Notes under the pieces: generated by a model
Database searches by the model: none
What the model saw: the letters and a program-made list of their open reading frames with translations, nothing else
What the model was told of the DNA's origin: nothing
Made by a program: the position numbers and the translations under genes
Shown: positions 50,764 to 59,797 of the stretch, in pieces
Position numbering within the stretch: position 1 is the stretch's first letter
How the letters are laid out: the number at the start of each line of letters is the position of its first letter
NCBI GenBank assembly: GCA_958349055.1
Contig: CATWBO010000007.1
Coordinates: forward strand, 1-64,000
Reading direction: 5' to 3'
DNA length: 64,000 nucleotides
From: an uncultured bacterium
Lineage (GTDB): Bacteria; Actinomycetota; Coriobacteriia; Coriobacteriales; Coriobacteriaceae

Positions 50764-50979
50764 TCTCAATCTGTAACATCTAGGGTCCGAATTCCCGTCT
50801 ACCTGTTACAGATCGAGACGAGCCGTCTTTGCTCCTGACCTTTGTCTCGATCTGCAACAGATAGAGACCTTTTGGCCGTCTAACTGTTACAGATCGAGAC
50901 ATTCGAATTCCCCTGAAGAGATAATCTCAATCTGTAACAGTTACTCGGCAAAAATGGCTGCAGGTGTTACAGATCGAGA
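50764..50979. repeat. Array of six 14-bp repeats alternating in orientation
   Basis: TCTCAATCTGTAAC or a close variant (50764, 50845, 50925) alternates with GTTACAGATCGAGA (50805, 50886, 50966). Each opposite pair makes a 55-bp hairpin with a 27-nt loop, and the hairpins recur every 80-81 bp. Start-to-start steps are 41, 40, 41, 39 and 41 bp. Loops and spacers differ, though some share CGTCTA or CGAATTCCC. No cas genes are near. Confidence 0.9.
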
Positions 50980-51008
50980 CAAAACAGCAAGGCATGCCGC
51001 TGCATCGG

Positions 51009-51053
51009 CCAGAACCACCACAAAGGTGCCTGTCCCCTTTGTGGTGGTTCTGG
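51009..51053. repeat. Dispersed palindrome, family member C2
   Basis: Perfect 18-bp arms CCAGAACCACCACAAAGG and complement surround TGCCTGTCC. It lies 5 nt beyond the iron alcohol dehydrogenase stop. The inner 36 nt equal those at 26761-26796. Confidence 0.88.
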
Positions 51054-51058
51054 GCCAA

Positions 51059-52261
51059 TTAGCGGTAACTTTGCTTGAGAATCTCGACGACGTCGGGTTC
51101 GGTCAGTGTCACGGGGTCGTGGCTGAACAGGACGCCGTTGGTCGTCAGAGCGTTATGCGCGATGGCCGGCAGCTCTTCGACCGTAATCCCCCATTCGCTC
51201 ATGGCGAGGTCTGCCACATGGCAAGCCTCCATCAGGCGCGTGAGCTCAATCACAAAATCGTGCGGATCATCCGCGGCGGCATTACCCATCAGGCGCGCCA
51301 TGTCGATATAGCGCTCGAGTGCGGCACCGTGATCGATCATCCACGTGTGATAGGCACGGGCGATCATAATGAGGCCAGCGCCGTGCGGCAGGTCGTGATG
51401 ATGCGCGCTCATGCCATGTTCAAGACCATGCGAGCCCGTGGTGCCCGAAGCATCCATGGCATAGCCGCCGAGCGTGTTGGCAAACGCAAGGCTCGAGCGC
51501 GCTTCCATGTCATCGCCATCATTAACGCACGTAGGCAGCGCTGCGGCTGCGCGACGAATGCCCTCGCGGCAAACCATGTCACCCATGGGCGTGTTGGTAT
51601 TTGAGATGTAGCACTCAACGCAATGGAACAGGGCGTCGAATCCCTGATAGGCGGTCAGACGCGCCGGGACACTCACCATAAGCTCGGGGTCAACGATCGA
51701 AAGCACCGGGAACAGGCGCGGGTCGCCCAGGCGAAGCTTCTCGTCGCTCTCCTCGCAGGAGAGGACACCGCCCGCATCGACCTCGGATCCGGTACCCGCC
51801 GTGGTGGTTACGCAAACAAGCGGCAGCGGATCGTTGGGAATAGGCAGGCCGAGCGCCGTGCCGCCATTCACAAAATCCCAAATGTCACCGGGGCATTCGT
51901 TGCCCTCGGCATCGGTATGCGGGTTGGCCGCCACCGCGCAGATGCCCTTGCTGCCGTCCATGACCGAACCTCCGCCGAGCGCCAGCACAAAGTCGCATCC
52001 ATGGGTGTGCGCCATCCAGCCGCCTGCGTTGACGGTCTCGCGCAGCGGATTGGGCTCAATACGATCGAACAGCTCATGCGCCACGCCGGCGCGATCGAGC
52101 TCGACCTCCAAACGTCCCAGATATCCAAAACGCTTGACCGAGTTGCCGCCGGTGGTAACGATGAGCGCTTTGATGCCGGGCAGCTTCTGCGCGCCCAGCT
52201 CGCCCAACTTGCCCGCGCCAAACAACACCTTGGTCGGCGCGAAAAACGAATAACCGTTCAT
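51059..52261 (-). CDS. Iron-containing alcohol dehydrogenase
   Basis: A 400-aa group III alcohol dehydrogenase. FFAPTKVLFGAGKLGELG opens it. GGGSVMDGSKGICAV is the NAD(P) loop, TTAGTGSEVDAGGVL follows, and the metal ligands lie in TGSHGLEHGMSAHHHDLPHG. It resembles butanol dehydrogenase/YqhD-type enzymes, which reduce aldehydes at the end of fermentation. The substrate is unknown. It is a lone gene, with the C2 palindrome at its 3' end. Confidence 0.9.
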   Translation of the reverse strand: MNGYSFFAPTKVLFGAGKLGELGAQKLPGIKALIVTTGGNSVKRFGYLGRLEVELDRAGVAHELFDRIEPNPLRETVNAGGWMAHTHGCDFVLALGGGSVMDGSKGICAVAANPHTDAEGNECPGDIWDFVNGGTALGLPIPNDPLPLVCVTTTAGTGSEVDAGGVLSCEESDEKLRLGDPRLFPVLSIVDPELMVSVPARLTAYQGFDALFHCVECYISNTNTPMGDMVCREGIRRAAAALPTCVNDGDDMEARSSLAFANTLGGYAMDASGTTGSHGLEHGMSAHHHDLPHGAGLIMIARAYHTWMIDHGAALERYIDMARLMGNAAADDPHDFVIELTRLMEACHVADLAMSEWGITVEELPAIAHNALTTNGVLFSHDPVTLTEPDVVEILKQSYR

Positions 52262-52372
52262 ACGCGATCTCCTTACTTATATATGTGTCGCGCTGCCGCC
52301 ATTATAGCGACCACTACGAGCGATCATGCCGTCTGCAAAACGCTTTCTCAGCTGCAATAACCAACGTTTGCC

Positions 52373-52416
52373 CAGATAAAACCTGCCAAAATAAACCTGT
52401 CCCTTTTTGGTAGGTA
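52373..52416. repeat. Dispersed palindrome, family member A2
   Basis: CAGATAAAACCTGCCAAAAT, then AAACCTGTCCCTTTTTGGTAGG, differs from A1 (21876-21917) at only a few positions. Here it is in an intergenic position between divergent genes. Confidence 0.8.
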
Positions 52417-52457
52417 GAATAACCCATAAGGTAAGTATGTTTCTGAGTTATTTCGTG

Positions 52458-52487
52458 TTGACCCGTCTGAGCGCAATAGGGTATAAC
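52458..52487 (+). promoter_or_regulatory. Promoter of the amino-acid ABC importer operon
   Basis: TTGACC (52458-52463), an 18-nt spacer and TATAAC (52482-52487). The start point is expected near 52494, 37 nt before the ATG. Confidence 0.7.
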
Positions 52488-52530
52488 TCTACTCAACCGC
52501 TAGGGATTTTATTGAGAAAGGTGTTCTACC

Positions 52531-53526
52531 ATGAGCAAGAACCTCTCCCAGCAGGTCGTTCTCGACCGCCGCGGCTTTGTCGCCGCCACCTTCGCAACCG
52601 TCGCCGGCCTTGGTCTTGCCGGCTGCTCCGACACCAGCGCCGAGGCCGACAAGGGTTCCGCCGCCGGCTCTTCCAAGAGCTCCGACGACACCGAGGCTTC
52701 CACCACCCTCGACGCCAAGGCATTCGACAAGCTCGTCGACAACGGCCCCAAGGCCGACGGCGATGCCATCGCCGCCAGCACTTGGGCAACTGCCGTCAAG
52801 AACGCCGGCGTCTTTAAGATCGGTGGCGTTCAGACCTCCACGCTCTTCTCCCTCCTTAACGAGAAGGATGGCAAGACCCGCGGCTTCGACGCCGGCATCG
52901 CACAGCTCCTGTCCAACTACATCCTGGGCGAGAACAAGGTCGAGATCACCCAGGTGACCTCGGACACGCGCGAGTCCGTCCTGCAGAACGGCCAGGTCGA
53001 CGCCGTCTTTGCCACCTACACCATCACCGATGAGCGCAAGAAGCTCGTCTCCTTCGCCGGCCCCTACTACTACACCCAGCAGGCCATCCTGGTGCTCGCC
53101 GATAACGACGACATCAAGAGCGTCGACGACCTGGCCGACAAGAACGTCGCCGTCCAGTCCGGCTCCAACGGCCCCGCCATCCTGGAGGAGTTCGCCCCCA
53201 AGGCCAGCCAGCAGGAGTTCAAGACCGACGAGGAGGCCCGCCAGGCACTCCAGCAGGGTCGCGTTGACGCCTACGTCATCGATAACAACATGCAGCAGAG
53301 CGCCCTGGTCCGCGAGCCCGGTAAGTACAAGATCGCCGGCAAGCCCTTCGGCAGCAAGGAGCCCTATGGTATCGGCCTGCCGCTCGATTCCGACGGCGTC
53401 GCCTTTGTCAACGACTTCCTTAAGAAGATCGAGGACGACGGCACCTGGACCGAGCTGTGGCAGATCTGCATCGGTGACCGTACGGGCGACACCAATGTTC
53501 CCGAGCTGCCCGAGATCGGCGCCTAG
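52531..53526 (+). CDS. Substrate-binding lipoprotein of a polar amino-acid ABC importer
   Basis: A 331-aa extracellular solute-binding protein, family 3 type. The leader DRRGFVAATFATVAGLGLAGC has a twin-arginine-like pair (residues 13-14) and the lipobox LAGC, so the mature protein is lipid-anchored. A Ser/Ala/Asp linker follows (about 34-60). The binding fold shows GFDAGIAQLLSNYILG, VDAVFATYTITDERKK and GPYYYTQQAILVL. Glutamate, glutamine or a related acid is likely. AAAGGTG precedes the ATG. A terminator-like hairpin lies between it and the permease, which would let it be made in excess. Confidence 0.92.
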   Translation: MSKNLSQQVVLDRRGFVAATFATVAGLGLAGCSDTSAEADKGSAAGSSKSSDDTEASTTLDAKAFDKLVDNGPKADGDAIAASTWATAVKNAGVFKIGGVQTSTLFSLLNEKDGKTRGFDAGIAQLLSNYILGENKVEITQVTSDTRESVLQNGQVDAVFATYTITDERKKLVSFAGPYYYTQQAILVLADNDDIKSVDDLADKNVAVQSGSNGPAILEEFAPKASQQEFKTDEEARQALQQGRVDAYVIDNNMQQSALVREPGKYKIAGKPFGSKEPYGIGLPLDSDGVAFVNDFLKKIEDDGTWTELWQICIGDRTGDTNVPELPEIGA

Positions 53527-53614
53527 GCAGCGAGCCTGGTAACGACCGCAACGAAACCATACGGAAACGCATGATGCGCTTTATTGCGGTAAACTGTTTC
53601 CTCACTGAGTTGTC

Positions 53615-53643
53615 GGGGCTTCCGTACACACGGGAGCCCCTTT
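53615..53643 (+). terminator. Leaky terminator between binding protein and permease
   Basis: GGGGCTTCCG and CGGGAGCCCC form a 10-bp stem (one wobble) with TTT after it. It lies 22 nt before the permease ATG. Partial read-through is the usual reason for such a site. Confidence 0.6.
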
Positions 53644-53664
53644 CCTTATCGGCGGGAGGTCCGC

Positions 53665-54324
53665 ATGAGTCTCTCCGAGCTCTGGTCGCTCTATGGCCAG
53701 AACTATATCGACGCACTGCTAGCAACCTGGGGCATGACGCTTGAGTCGTTTGCCATCGCCATGGTGCTGGCCGTCGCCGTCACCGTGATGCGCGTGTCGC
53801 CGCTCAAGCCGCTGCGCGTCTTTGGCGACCTGTATGTCCAGGTCTTCCGTAACATCCCCGGCATCGCGCTGCTCATTATCGTCGTCTACGCGCTGCCGCC
53901 GCTCAAGGTCGTCCTGCCCTACCGCACCTGCGTCATCGTCGCCACAGTGCTCTTGGGTTCTGCCTTTGGCTCCGAGAACTTTATGAGCGGCATCAACACC
54001 GTCGGTGTCGGCCAGGTAGAAGCCGCCCGTTCGCTCGGCATGAGCTTCAACCGTATCCTCGCCAAGATCGTGATTCCGCAGGCGCTGCGCTCGAGCGTGC
54101 TGCCCATGACCAACCTCTTTATCGCCGTCATGCTCACCACCGCGCTCGGCAGTCAGGTACCGCTTAAACCGCAGGAGCTCACCGGCGTGGTGAGCTACAT
54201 CAACACGCGCTCGCTCGGCGGCGTCGCCGCGTTCTTTATCTCGGCGCTTGGCTACCTGGGCACGGCCTTTGTGGTGAGCCACATTGGCAACTATATCGAT
54301 AAGAAGGTGAGGATCCTCCGATGA
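53665..54324 (+). CDS. Amino-acid ABC transporter permease 1
   Basis: A 219-aa HisM/GlnP-type permease. The ATPase-coupling loop reads ARSLGMSFNRILAKIVIPQALRS (about 117-139 in overlapping family sequence), with QVFRNIPGIALLIIVVYALP in the membrane part. GGGAGG precedes the ATG. It overlaps permease 2 by 4 bp (ATGA). Confidence 0.9.
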   Translation: MSLSELWSLYGQNYIDALLATWGMTLESFAIAMVLAVAVTVMRVSPLKPLRVFGDLYVQVFRNIPGIALLIIVVYALPPLKVVLPYRTCVIVATVLLGSAFGSENFMSGINTVGVGQVEAARSLGMSFNRILAKIVIPQALRSSVLPMTNLFIAVMLTTALGSQVPLKPQELTGVVSYINTRSLGGVAAFFISALGYLGTAFVVSHIGNYIDKKVRILR

Positions 54325-55154
54325 GCAAGCACTCCACCTCCGCGCTCACCATGCGCGATGCGCTCTACGAGGCTCCCGGCCCCAAGATGCGCGCCAAGAT
54401 TCGCGTCGGCACCGCCATCTCACTTGTTGCCGTGGCCGCGCTCATCGCTCTGGTACTGCAGCGCTTTTATGTGACCGGCCAGCTTTCGGTCCATTACTGG
54501 TACTTCTTTACGCACCTCACCACCTGGAAGTTCCTGCTTGCCGGTTTTGAGGGCACGGTAAAGGTCGCGCTCACCGCCGGCGCCATCGCGCTGGTACTGG
54601 GCTTAGCCCTCATGCTCGGCCGTACCAGCGACATCAAGCCGCTGCAGCTGGTCTGCCGCGTGCTCACCGATTTCTTCCGTGGCGTGCCGAGCCTGCTGTT
54701 CATCTACTTCTTCTTTTTGGTGCTGCCTCAGTACAAGATTTCACTGCCGTCGTTTTGGATGCTCACGCTTCCCGTCGCGCTCGCTGCAGCCGGCGTACTT
54801 GCCGAGATCTTCCGCGCAGGCGTCAACGCCGTGCCGCGTGGTCAGGTCGAGGCAGCCCAGGCGCTCGGTCTCTCCAAGGCCAAAATCACCTTTAAAATCG
54901 TATTGCCCCAGGCGATTCGGTTTATCATTCCGTCGTTGATTTCGCAGCTCGTGGTCGTAGTCAAAGACACCACCGTCGCCTACGTGGTGAGCTACCCCGA
55001 CCTCATGCAAAATGCCCGCGTGCTCATTACCAACTACGACGCCCTCGTGTCGGTCTACCTGGTTATCGCGGTCATCTACATCCTCATCAACGTCGCGATC
55101 AACAAGGCCGCTGTCTACGTTTCGCACAAGACCGGCGCGACCATCATTCGCTAA
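54321..55154 (+). CDS. Amino-acid ABC transporter permease 2
   Basis: A 277-aa HisM/GlnP-type permease with a longer N-terminus (about 50 residues) before the core. FFRGVPSLLFIYFFFLVLPQ and the coupling loop AAQALGLSKAKITFKIVLPQ are visible. It overlaps permease 1 by 4 bp, so the two are coupled, and they probably form a heterodimeric channel. Confidence 0.9.
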   Translation: MSKHSTSALTMRDALYEAPGPKMRAKIRVGTAISLVAVAALIALVLQRFYVTGQLSVHYWYFFTHLTTWKFLLAGFEGTVKVALTAGAIALVLGLALMLGRTSDIKPLQLVCRVLTDFFRGVPSLLFIYFFFLVLPQYKISLPSFWMLTLPVALAAAGVLAEIFRAGVNAVPRGQVEAAQALGLSKAKITFKIVLPQAIRFIIPSLISQLVVVVKDTTVAYVVSYPDLMQNARVLITNYDALVSVYLVIAVIYILINVAINKAAVYVSHKTGATIIR

Positions 55155-55190
55155 CGATTTACCATTTCGAGTCATAAGGAGCCGAGCACC

Positions 55191-55955
<765 letters not shown>

Positions 55956-56007
55956 CCCAATTGCCATATCCGCTCGCCATGACCATCCAAACTCGAAAGC
56001 AACACCT

Positions 56008-56817
56008 ATGATCGGAACTCGCACTTCATCGTCCTACACCCCACATGTCGACGTCGCCCCCGCCGACCGCCCACTCATCCTCGTCGCGCCGCGTTGGGAA
56101 GAGGCAAAGCCGTTTTTGAGCGAAACGCTCTCCCCCAACGAGGAGATTGCCAGCGTCTTTGTCGATGCCATCCTTGCCGCAGGCGGCCTGCCGCTGCAGA
56201 TGTCCATCACCGAGGACATTGAGGTCATCCGCCATTACGTCGATATCGCCGACGGTATCGCTATTCCCGGCGGCCCGGATGTCAACCCCAAACGCTGGGG
56301 CGATGATCGACCCTACGACCCCACCCTCTGCTGCGAGATCCGCGATAGCTTTGAGTTTAAGCTGGTCGGCGAGGTGCTCCGCGCCAAAAAGCCGCTCTTT
56401 ACCACCTGCCGTGGCACACAGTTGCTCAACGTCGCCACTGGCGGCACCCTGTGCATGGACGTGCCGAGCCTGGGCGCTCGCGAGGGCCGCACGCAGTGGC
56501 GCCATACCCACGTGCTCAACGACCCCGTGCATCCCGTCGAGGTCGTGCCGGGCTCGCTGCTCGACCGCGCGGTTGGCGGACACAGGCTGATCCAAACCAA
56601 CTCCGCACACCACTGCTGCGTCGATCGTCTGGGTAAGAACACGCGTTTAGTCGCCAAGGCAACCGACGGCGTTCCCGAGTGCATCGAGGTCGAAGGCCAG
56701 CCATTCTGCTTGGGCGTGCAATGGCATCCCGAGTACACGTGGAAGACACTCGAGACCGACTTTAACCTGTGGAAGTCGTTTGTCGAGGCAGCGGCTAAGG
56801 TTAAGCGAGCCCGCTAG
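56008..56817 (+). CDS. Gamma-glutamyl-gamma-aminobutyrate hydrolase family protein (peptidase C26)
   Basis: A 269-aa class I glutamine-amidotransferase-like hydrolase. The nucleophile cysteine lies in FTTCRGTQLLN (C134), the catalytic His-Glu in GVQWHPEYTW near residues 235-243. IADGIAIPGGPDVNP and TNSAHHCCVDRLG are family-typical. It cleaves gamma-glutamyl amides (the PuuD group) in the cytosol. Its place after the amino-acid importer suggests that the imported compound may be a gamma-glutamyl or glutamine-like nutrient (inference). Start ATG 56008; the frame is open further upstream inside the ATPase gene. Confidence 0.88.
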   Translation: MIGTRTSSSYTPHVDVAPADRPLILVAPRWEEAKPFLSETLSPNEEIASVFVDAILAAGGLPLQMSITEDIEVIRHYVDIADGIAIPGGPDVNPKRWGDDRPYDPTLCCEIRDSFEFKLVGEVLRAKKPLFTTCRGTQLLNVATGGTLCMDVPSLGAREGRTQWRHTHVLNDPVHPVEVVPGSLLDRAVGGHRLIQTNSAHHCCVDRLGKNTRLVAKATDGVPECIEVEGQPFCLGVQWHPEYTWKTLETDFNLWKSFVEAAAKVKRAR

Positions 56818-56850
56818 CTCGCAAACCACTCAGGTTAAAGCCTCCTAAGC

Positions 56851-56892
56851 CAGGGGGGGGCGGACACCAGCCACGGTGCCCGCCCCCCCCTG
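56851..56892 (+). terminator. Terminator of the importer operon
   Basis: CAGGGGGGG.. pairs with ..CCCCCCCTG in a GC-rich stem of about 13 bp with loop ACACCAGCCACGGTG. TATTTGG follows. Confidence 0.75.
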
Positions 56893-56930
56893 TATTTGGT
56901 ATGCTCGGTATGATCATCCCTCGCAAAAAG

Positions 56931-57758
56931 TCAAAGAAATCTCGACCGCAATCGGTCGACGGTAAAGCAGATGGCTAAAACGCTTGCTACGTTTATTAGA
57001 CAGTCAATTAAAATCGAAACGCATTGGCCATTCCCCAACGGGGTCACACCGCAAGTCCACATGAGCATCGAGGACGGAAGCGGAAGCATGGAATCGGCTC
57101 CGAGCTGTATGTAGATCGCTACGACGTTGACAAGCAACAACATGCCAATGGGACCGAAGCCAGACCCAAAATAGGAAACAACGATTACGCAAGAGACCAC
57201 GTATGCAAGGCAGGCAGCGGCAGCAAGAACAAGTCGATAGCAAAATACATGCAAGTTGAAATACTGCTGAGCATCCGAAACGATTGCGCAGTTAAGACAG
57301 TACAAAACGACACTCGACAGGACAAACGCGCCCAAAAGGGCAAAAGAAGACAGCGCCACTCGCGCAACGATAGCGCACACACGCTTCCCTCCCCGAGCCT
57401 CCGACAACCCCCACGGTTCCTCAATAAAGCCCGAGCTGACAAAGCGCGGCACAATGCAAGCCGCGATGAACGGAAAGAACAATGCATGAGCCAACGGAGC
57501 TACGTTGAACAGCAGACCGCGAAAAACCTCTGCATTACCAAATAGAAGGACATCCTCCGCCGATAGCCGAAGCGTCGGGTCTGGGAAAAAGCCCAAGAAA
57601 CTGTTCTCACGGAGGCTACAGAACCACATCGGGAAAGAATTAAGCTGCAATACCACCATGCACGCATAAATTACCAGGATTAAGGCGTACGCCCATTTGC
57701 TCACATGCTTCAATTCTGACTGGAGAAGTCTTTTAATCTGACGAGCCATTGAGCACAC
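56931..57758 (-). CDS. ABC-2 type membrane protein (exporter subunit 2)
   Basis: A 275-aa protein with six hydrophobic segments. WAYALILVIYACMVVLQLNS near the N-terminus and FFPFIAACIVPRFVSSGFIEEPWG resemble ABC-2 permeases. A related, longer-known family is the lantibiotic-immunity or Gram-positive ABC-2 permeases. It overlaps the next gene by 26 bp. The substrate is unknown. The region looks less GC-rich than the arg or dxs regions. Confidence 0.75.
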   Translation of the reverse strand: MCSMARQIKRLLQSELKHVSKWAYALILVIYACMVVLQLNSFPMWFCSLRENSFLGFFPDPTLRLSAEDVLLFGNAEVFRGLLFNVAPLAHALFFPFIAACIVPRFVSSGFIEEPWGLSEARGGKRVCAIVARVALSSFALLGAFVLSSVVLYCLNCAIVSDAQQYFNLHVFCYRLVLAAAACLAYVVSCVIVVSYFGSGFGPIGMLLLVNVVAIYIQLGADSMLPLPSSMLMWTCGVTPLGNGQCVSILIDCLINVASVLAICFTVDRLRSRFL

Positions 57759-58557
57759 CCCCAGCGCGAAAGCTCATGAGAGCGTAAATCAATGCCGATA
57801 GACAGCTGGCTGCCACGCCATATCCCAGAAGCGTCAGCTGCCCCATATCGCTATACCCAAGGGCACATCCGACTCCAAGGTACGGCCCCGGAAGAAAGAA
57901 GATCCATCGCAAGGACGGTATGGGCGTCTGAAGGTAAGTTCCGTAGAGCGTCAAGCTCATGACAAATCCGATAATTATCGCAGCCCCGCTCAATACAGCG
58001 CTGCCTGTAATCCGATAGATGGTCACCGTCTCCAGCGCAATCGATATCACCAATACGGCGTTAGTCATCATTGCGGGCAAAAATGCAGCCAGCATGCTAT
58101 GCGCATAGTTTTGCCCTCCACGTGTTATCGCTATTGCAAACAGAAGAAGGCAAAGTGCACTATATGCTGCGCCGATTATTAAAGCAGACGAAAGTACATG
58201 CGCCAGAGCCCCGTTAAAGCGGGCAAGACCTCTTGCTGCGGAAATTCGGCAGCCCTCTTCATAGCCACGCTCCTGTAGAATTACAAGGCAAACGATGAGC
58301 GGCACAAACAGAGATGTGCCGGCAAAGGCGCTACGCACAAGGGACTCATCGGGTGCAGAAGGATCGATTACATTCCAGCAGAAGCCAATATCCTCCCCAA
58401 AAACGCTATTGCCAAAGGCGAGCAACGTTGTTCCGTTTTTTAGAAAGATGCCGAAGAGAAGGCCGAACGCCAGCATAAGCGCAAGACCATACTTCGCCGG
58501 AAATATCCTGTGCAAACGCATCATATCTGCCTTTATGGGATGGATCGCCCGCTTCAT
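57733..58557 (-). CDS. ABC-2 type membrane protein (exporter subunit 1)
   Basis: A 274-aa protein with six hydrophobic segments; RIFPAKYGLALMLAFGLLFG opens the membrane part. EEGCRISAARGLARFNGAL in the middle resembles the coupling-helix region. Its stop overlaps the start of subunit 2, and its start overlaps the ATPase stop by 4 bp. The three genes therefore form one exporter. Confidence 0.75.
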   Translation of the reverse strand: MKRAIHPIKADMMRLHRIFPAKYGLALMLAFGLLFGIFLKNGTTLLAFGNSVFGEDIGFCWNVIDPSAPDESLVRSAFAGTSLFVPLIVCLVILQERGYEEGCRISAARGLARFNGALAHVLSSALIIGAAYSALCLLLFAIAITRGGQNYAHSMLAAFLPAMMTNAVLVISIALETVTIYRITGSAVLSGAAIIIGFVMSLTLYGTYLQTPIPSLRWIFFLPGPYLGVGCALGYSDMGQLTLLGYGVAASCLSALIYALMSFRAGGVLNGSSD

Positions 58558-59315
58558 AGCGAGACCGCCTTCATCAAGCGCCTGTAATACTCTTTTAGGG
58601 ATGGCGCCTCATCCCTTATGACGTCCATCGGTTCCTTTTTCAGCAGTTCGCCGTCATGAAGAAACACGCAGCTTGTTGCAACCGATGCCAACTCATCCAA
58701 ATCATGACTAGAGATGAGCATGGTCTTACCCTGTTCTCGATTCAATCGACCGATAAGGGCCCATATACTCTCGATGCCCAACGGATCCAATCCATTTGCC
58801 GGCTCATCGAAAATTAGTACGTCGGTGTCGCCCAATAAAGCCGTAGCTATATCCAGTCGCCGTTTCATTCCCAGAGAAAAACTGCTCACGCTCTTTTTCT
58901 CATCGACGTCCAGCCCGACTAGGCCCAAGACGCGAGGAACCTCACGTTTATCATCGAGCCCCCATTCCGCACATCGGATCTGAAGATTCTCAACCGCACT
59001 GAGAGATTGGTATGCCCCGCTGGAATCTGGTACATAGCCGACACGCGTCCGCATCAGGCTAAGCTCTCTTTTTGACTTGCCTCCAAAGAGCTCCACGCTC
59101 CCCGACGATGGCCCACAGATGCCAAGGACGATTTTAATAAGCGTGCTTTTGCCCGCACCGTTTGCACCGACAAGGGCACAGAGCTCAGACTGATGCACCT
59201 CGAAGGAAACGTCATGCAAAACGCGCCGTTTCCCGTAGCGCTTTGATACTTTTGATAGCTTTATCGCTGATGTGTTCATTGGCCTCCCGTTCTGCTTGAT
59301 AGCAAAACCGCTCAT
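58554..59315 (-). CDS. ABC exporter ATPase
   Basis: A 253-aa ATPase of the drug/peptide exporter (CcmA-like) group. Walker A is GANGAGKSTLIK, the signature is SSFSLGMKRRLDIATALL, and Walker B is VLIFDEPANGLDP, followed by LISSHDLDEL. Two start sites are each preceded by a good ribosome site: ATG 59315 after AAGGAG and ATG 59279 after GGGAGG; the longer is given. With the two membrane genes it may export a peptide or give immunity to one. Confidence 0.88.
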   Translation of the reverse strand: MSGFAIKQNGRPMNTSAIKLSKVSKRYGKRRVLHDVSFEVHQSELCALVGANGAGKSTLIKIVLGICGPSSGSVELFGGKSKRELSLMRTRVGYVPDSSGAYQSLSAVENLQIRCAEWGLDDKREVPRVLGLVGLDVDEKKSVSSFSLGMKRRLDIATALLGDTDVLIFDEPANGLDPLGIESIWALIGRLNREQGKTMLISSHDLDELASVATSCVFLHDGELLKKEPMDVIRDEAPSLKEYYRRLMKAVSL

Positions 59316-59352
59316 ATCGCTCCTTCTTTCCTTTATCGTTTTCCATAGTTGT

Positions 59353-59382
59353 TATTGTTTTTCGATAACTCGTATTTGTCAA
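59353..59382 (-). promoter_or_regulatory. Promoter of the ABC exporter operon
   Basis: On the minus strand TTGACA (59377-59382), a 17-18-nt spacer and AACAAT or ACAATA. Half-sites TATCGTT (59334-59340) and TTCGATA (59361-59367) flank and overlap it. They match the operator at 60379-60412. Confidence 0.6.
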
Positions 59383-59459
59383 GATAATCTAAAAGAAAGA
59401 ACCCGTGTTAGACGCGAGTCCCTTCACGCTGATATTTCGTTTTAGTTGTTCGCCTTAAG

Positions 59460-59789
59460 CTACTCGTCACTCAAATCGACAGCGAAGACTGATGTCGGAA
59501 GCGACGCCTCGTTGCCTCCGCCATCCCGCATCTGTCTCACGACATTTTTCGCGCGCTCGACAATAAGCTCCTCAAGCTCTTTCTCGCTCACGCGCTGAAT
59601 AATATCTCCCGGTTGACAATCAAGCTCATCACAGATATCGAGAAGCGTCTTTAGGCGAATAGCTTTTATCTTTCCGTTTCTAAGCTTTGAAATATTAGCC
59701 GGAGTATGCCCCGTCGCCCGAATCAGATCAGCGCTGGTCTTTCCGGTCTTAAGCAGCTGCGTCTCAAGCTCGATGATGAGATAGCTCAT
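59460..59789 (-). CDS. XRE family helix-turn-helix regulator
   Basis: A 109-aa protein. A YozG-like HTH (about 10-68) reads SADLIRATGHTPANISKLRNGK and LLDICDELDCQPGDIIQ. A tail of about 35 residues follows, which YozG-type proteins often lack. AGGAGG precedes the ATG. It lies 8 bp after the DUF2975 gene, the common DUF2975-XRE pair. It probably binds the TATCG-type palindromes (inference). Confidence 0.88.
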   Translation of the reverse strand: MSYLIIELETQLLKTGKTSADLIRATGHTPANISKLRNGKIKAIRLKTLLDICDELDCQPGDIIQRVSEKELEELIVERAKNVVRQMRDGGGNEASLPTSVFAVDLSDE

Positions 59790-59797
59790 GTTTCCTC

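Noticed and set aside
50764..50979. CRISPR array
   Set aside because: Repeats alternate in orientation, are only 14 bp, and no cas genes lie in the window.
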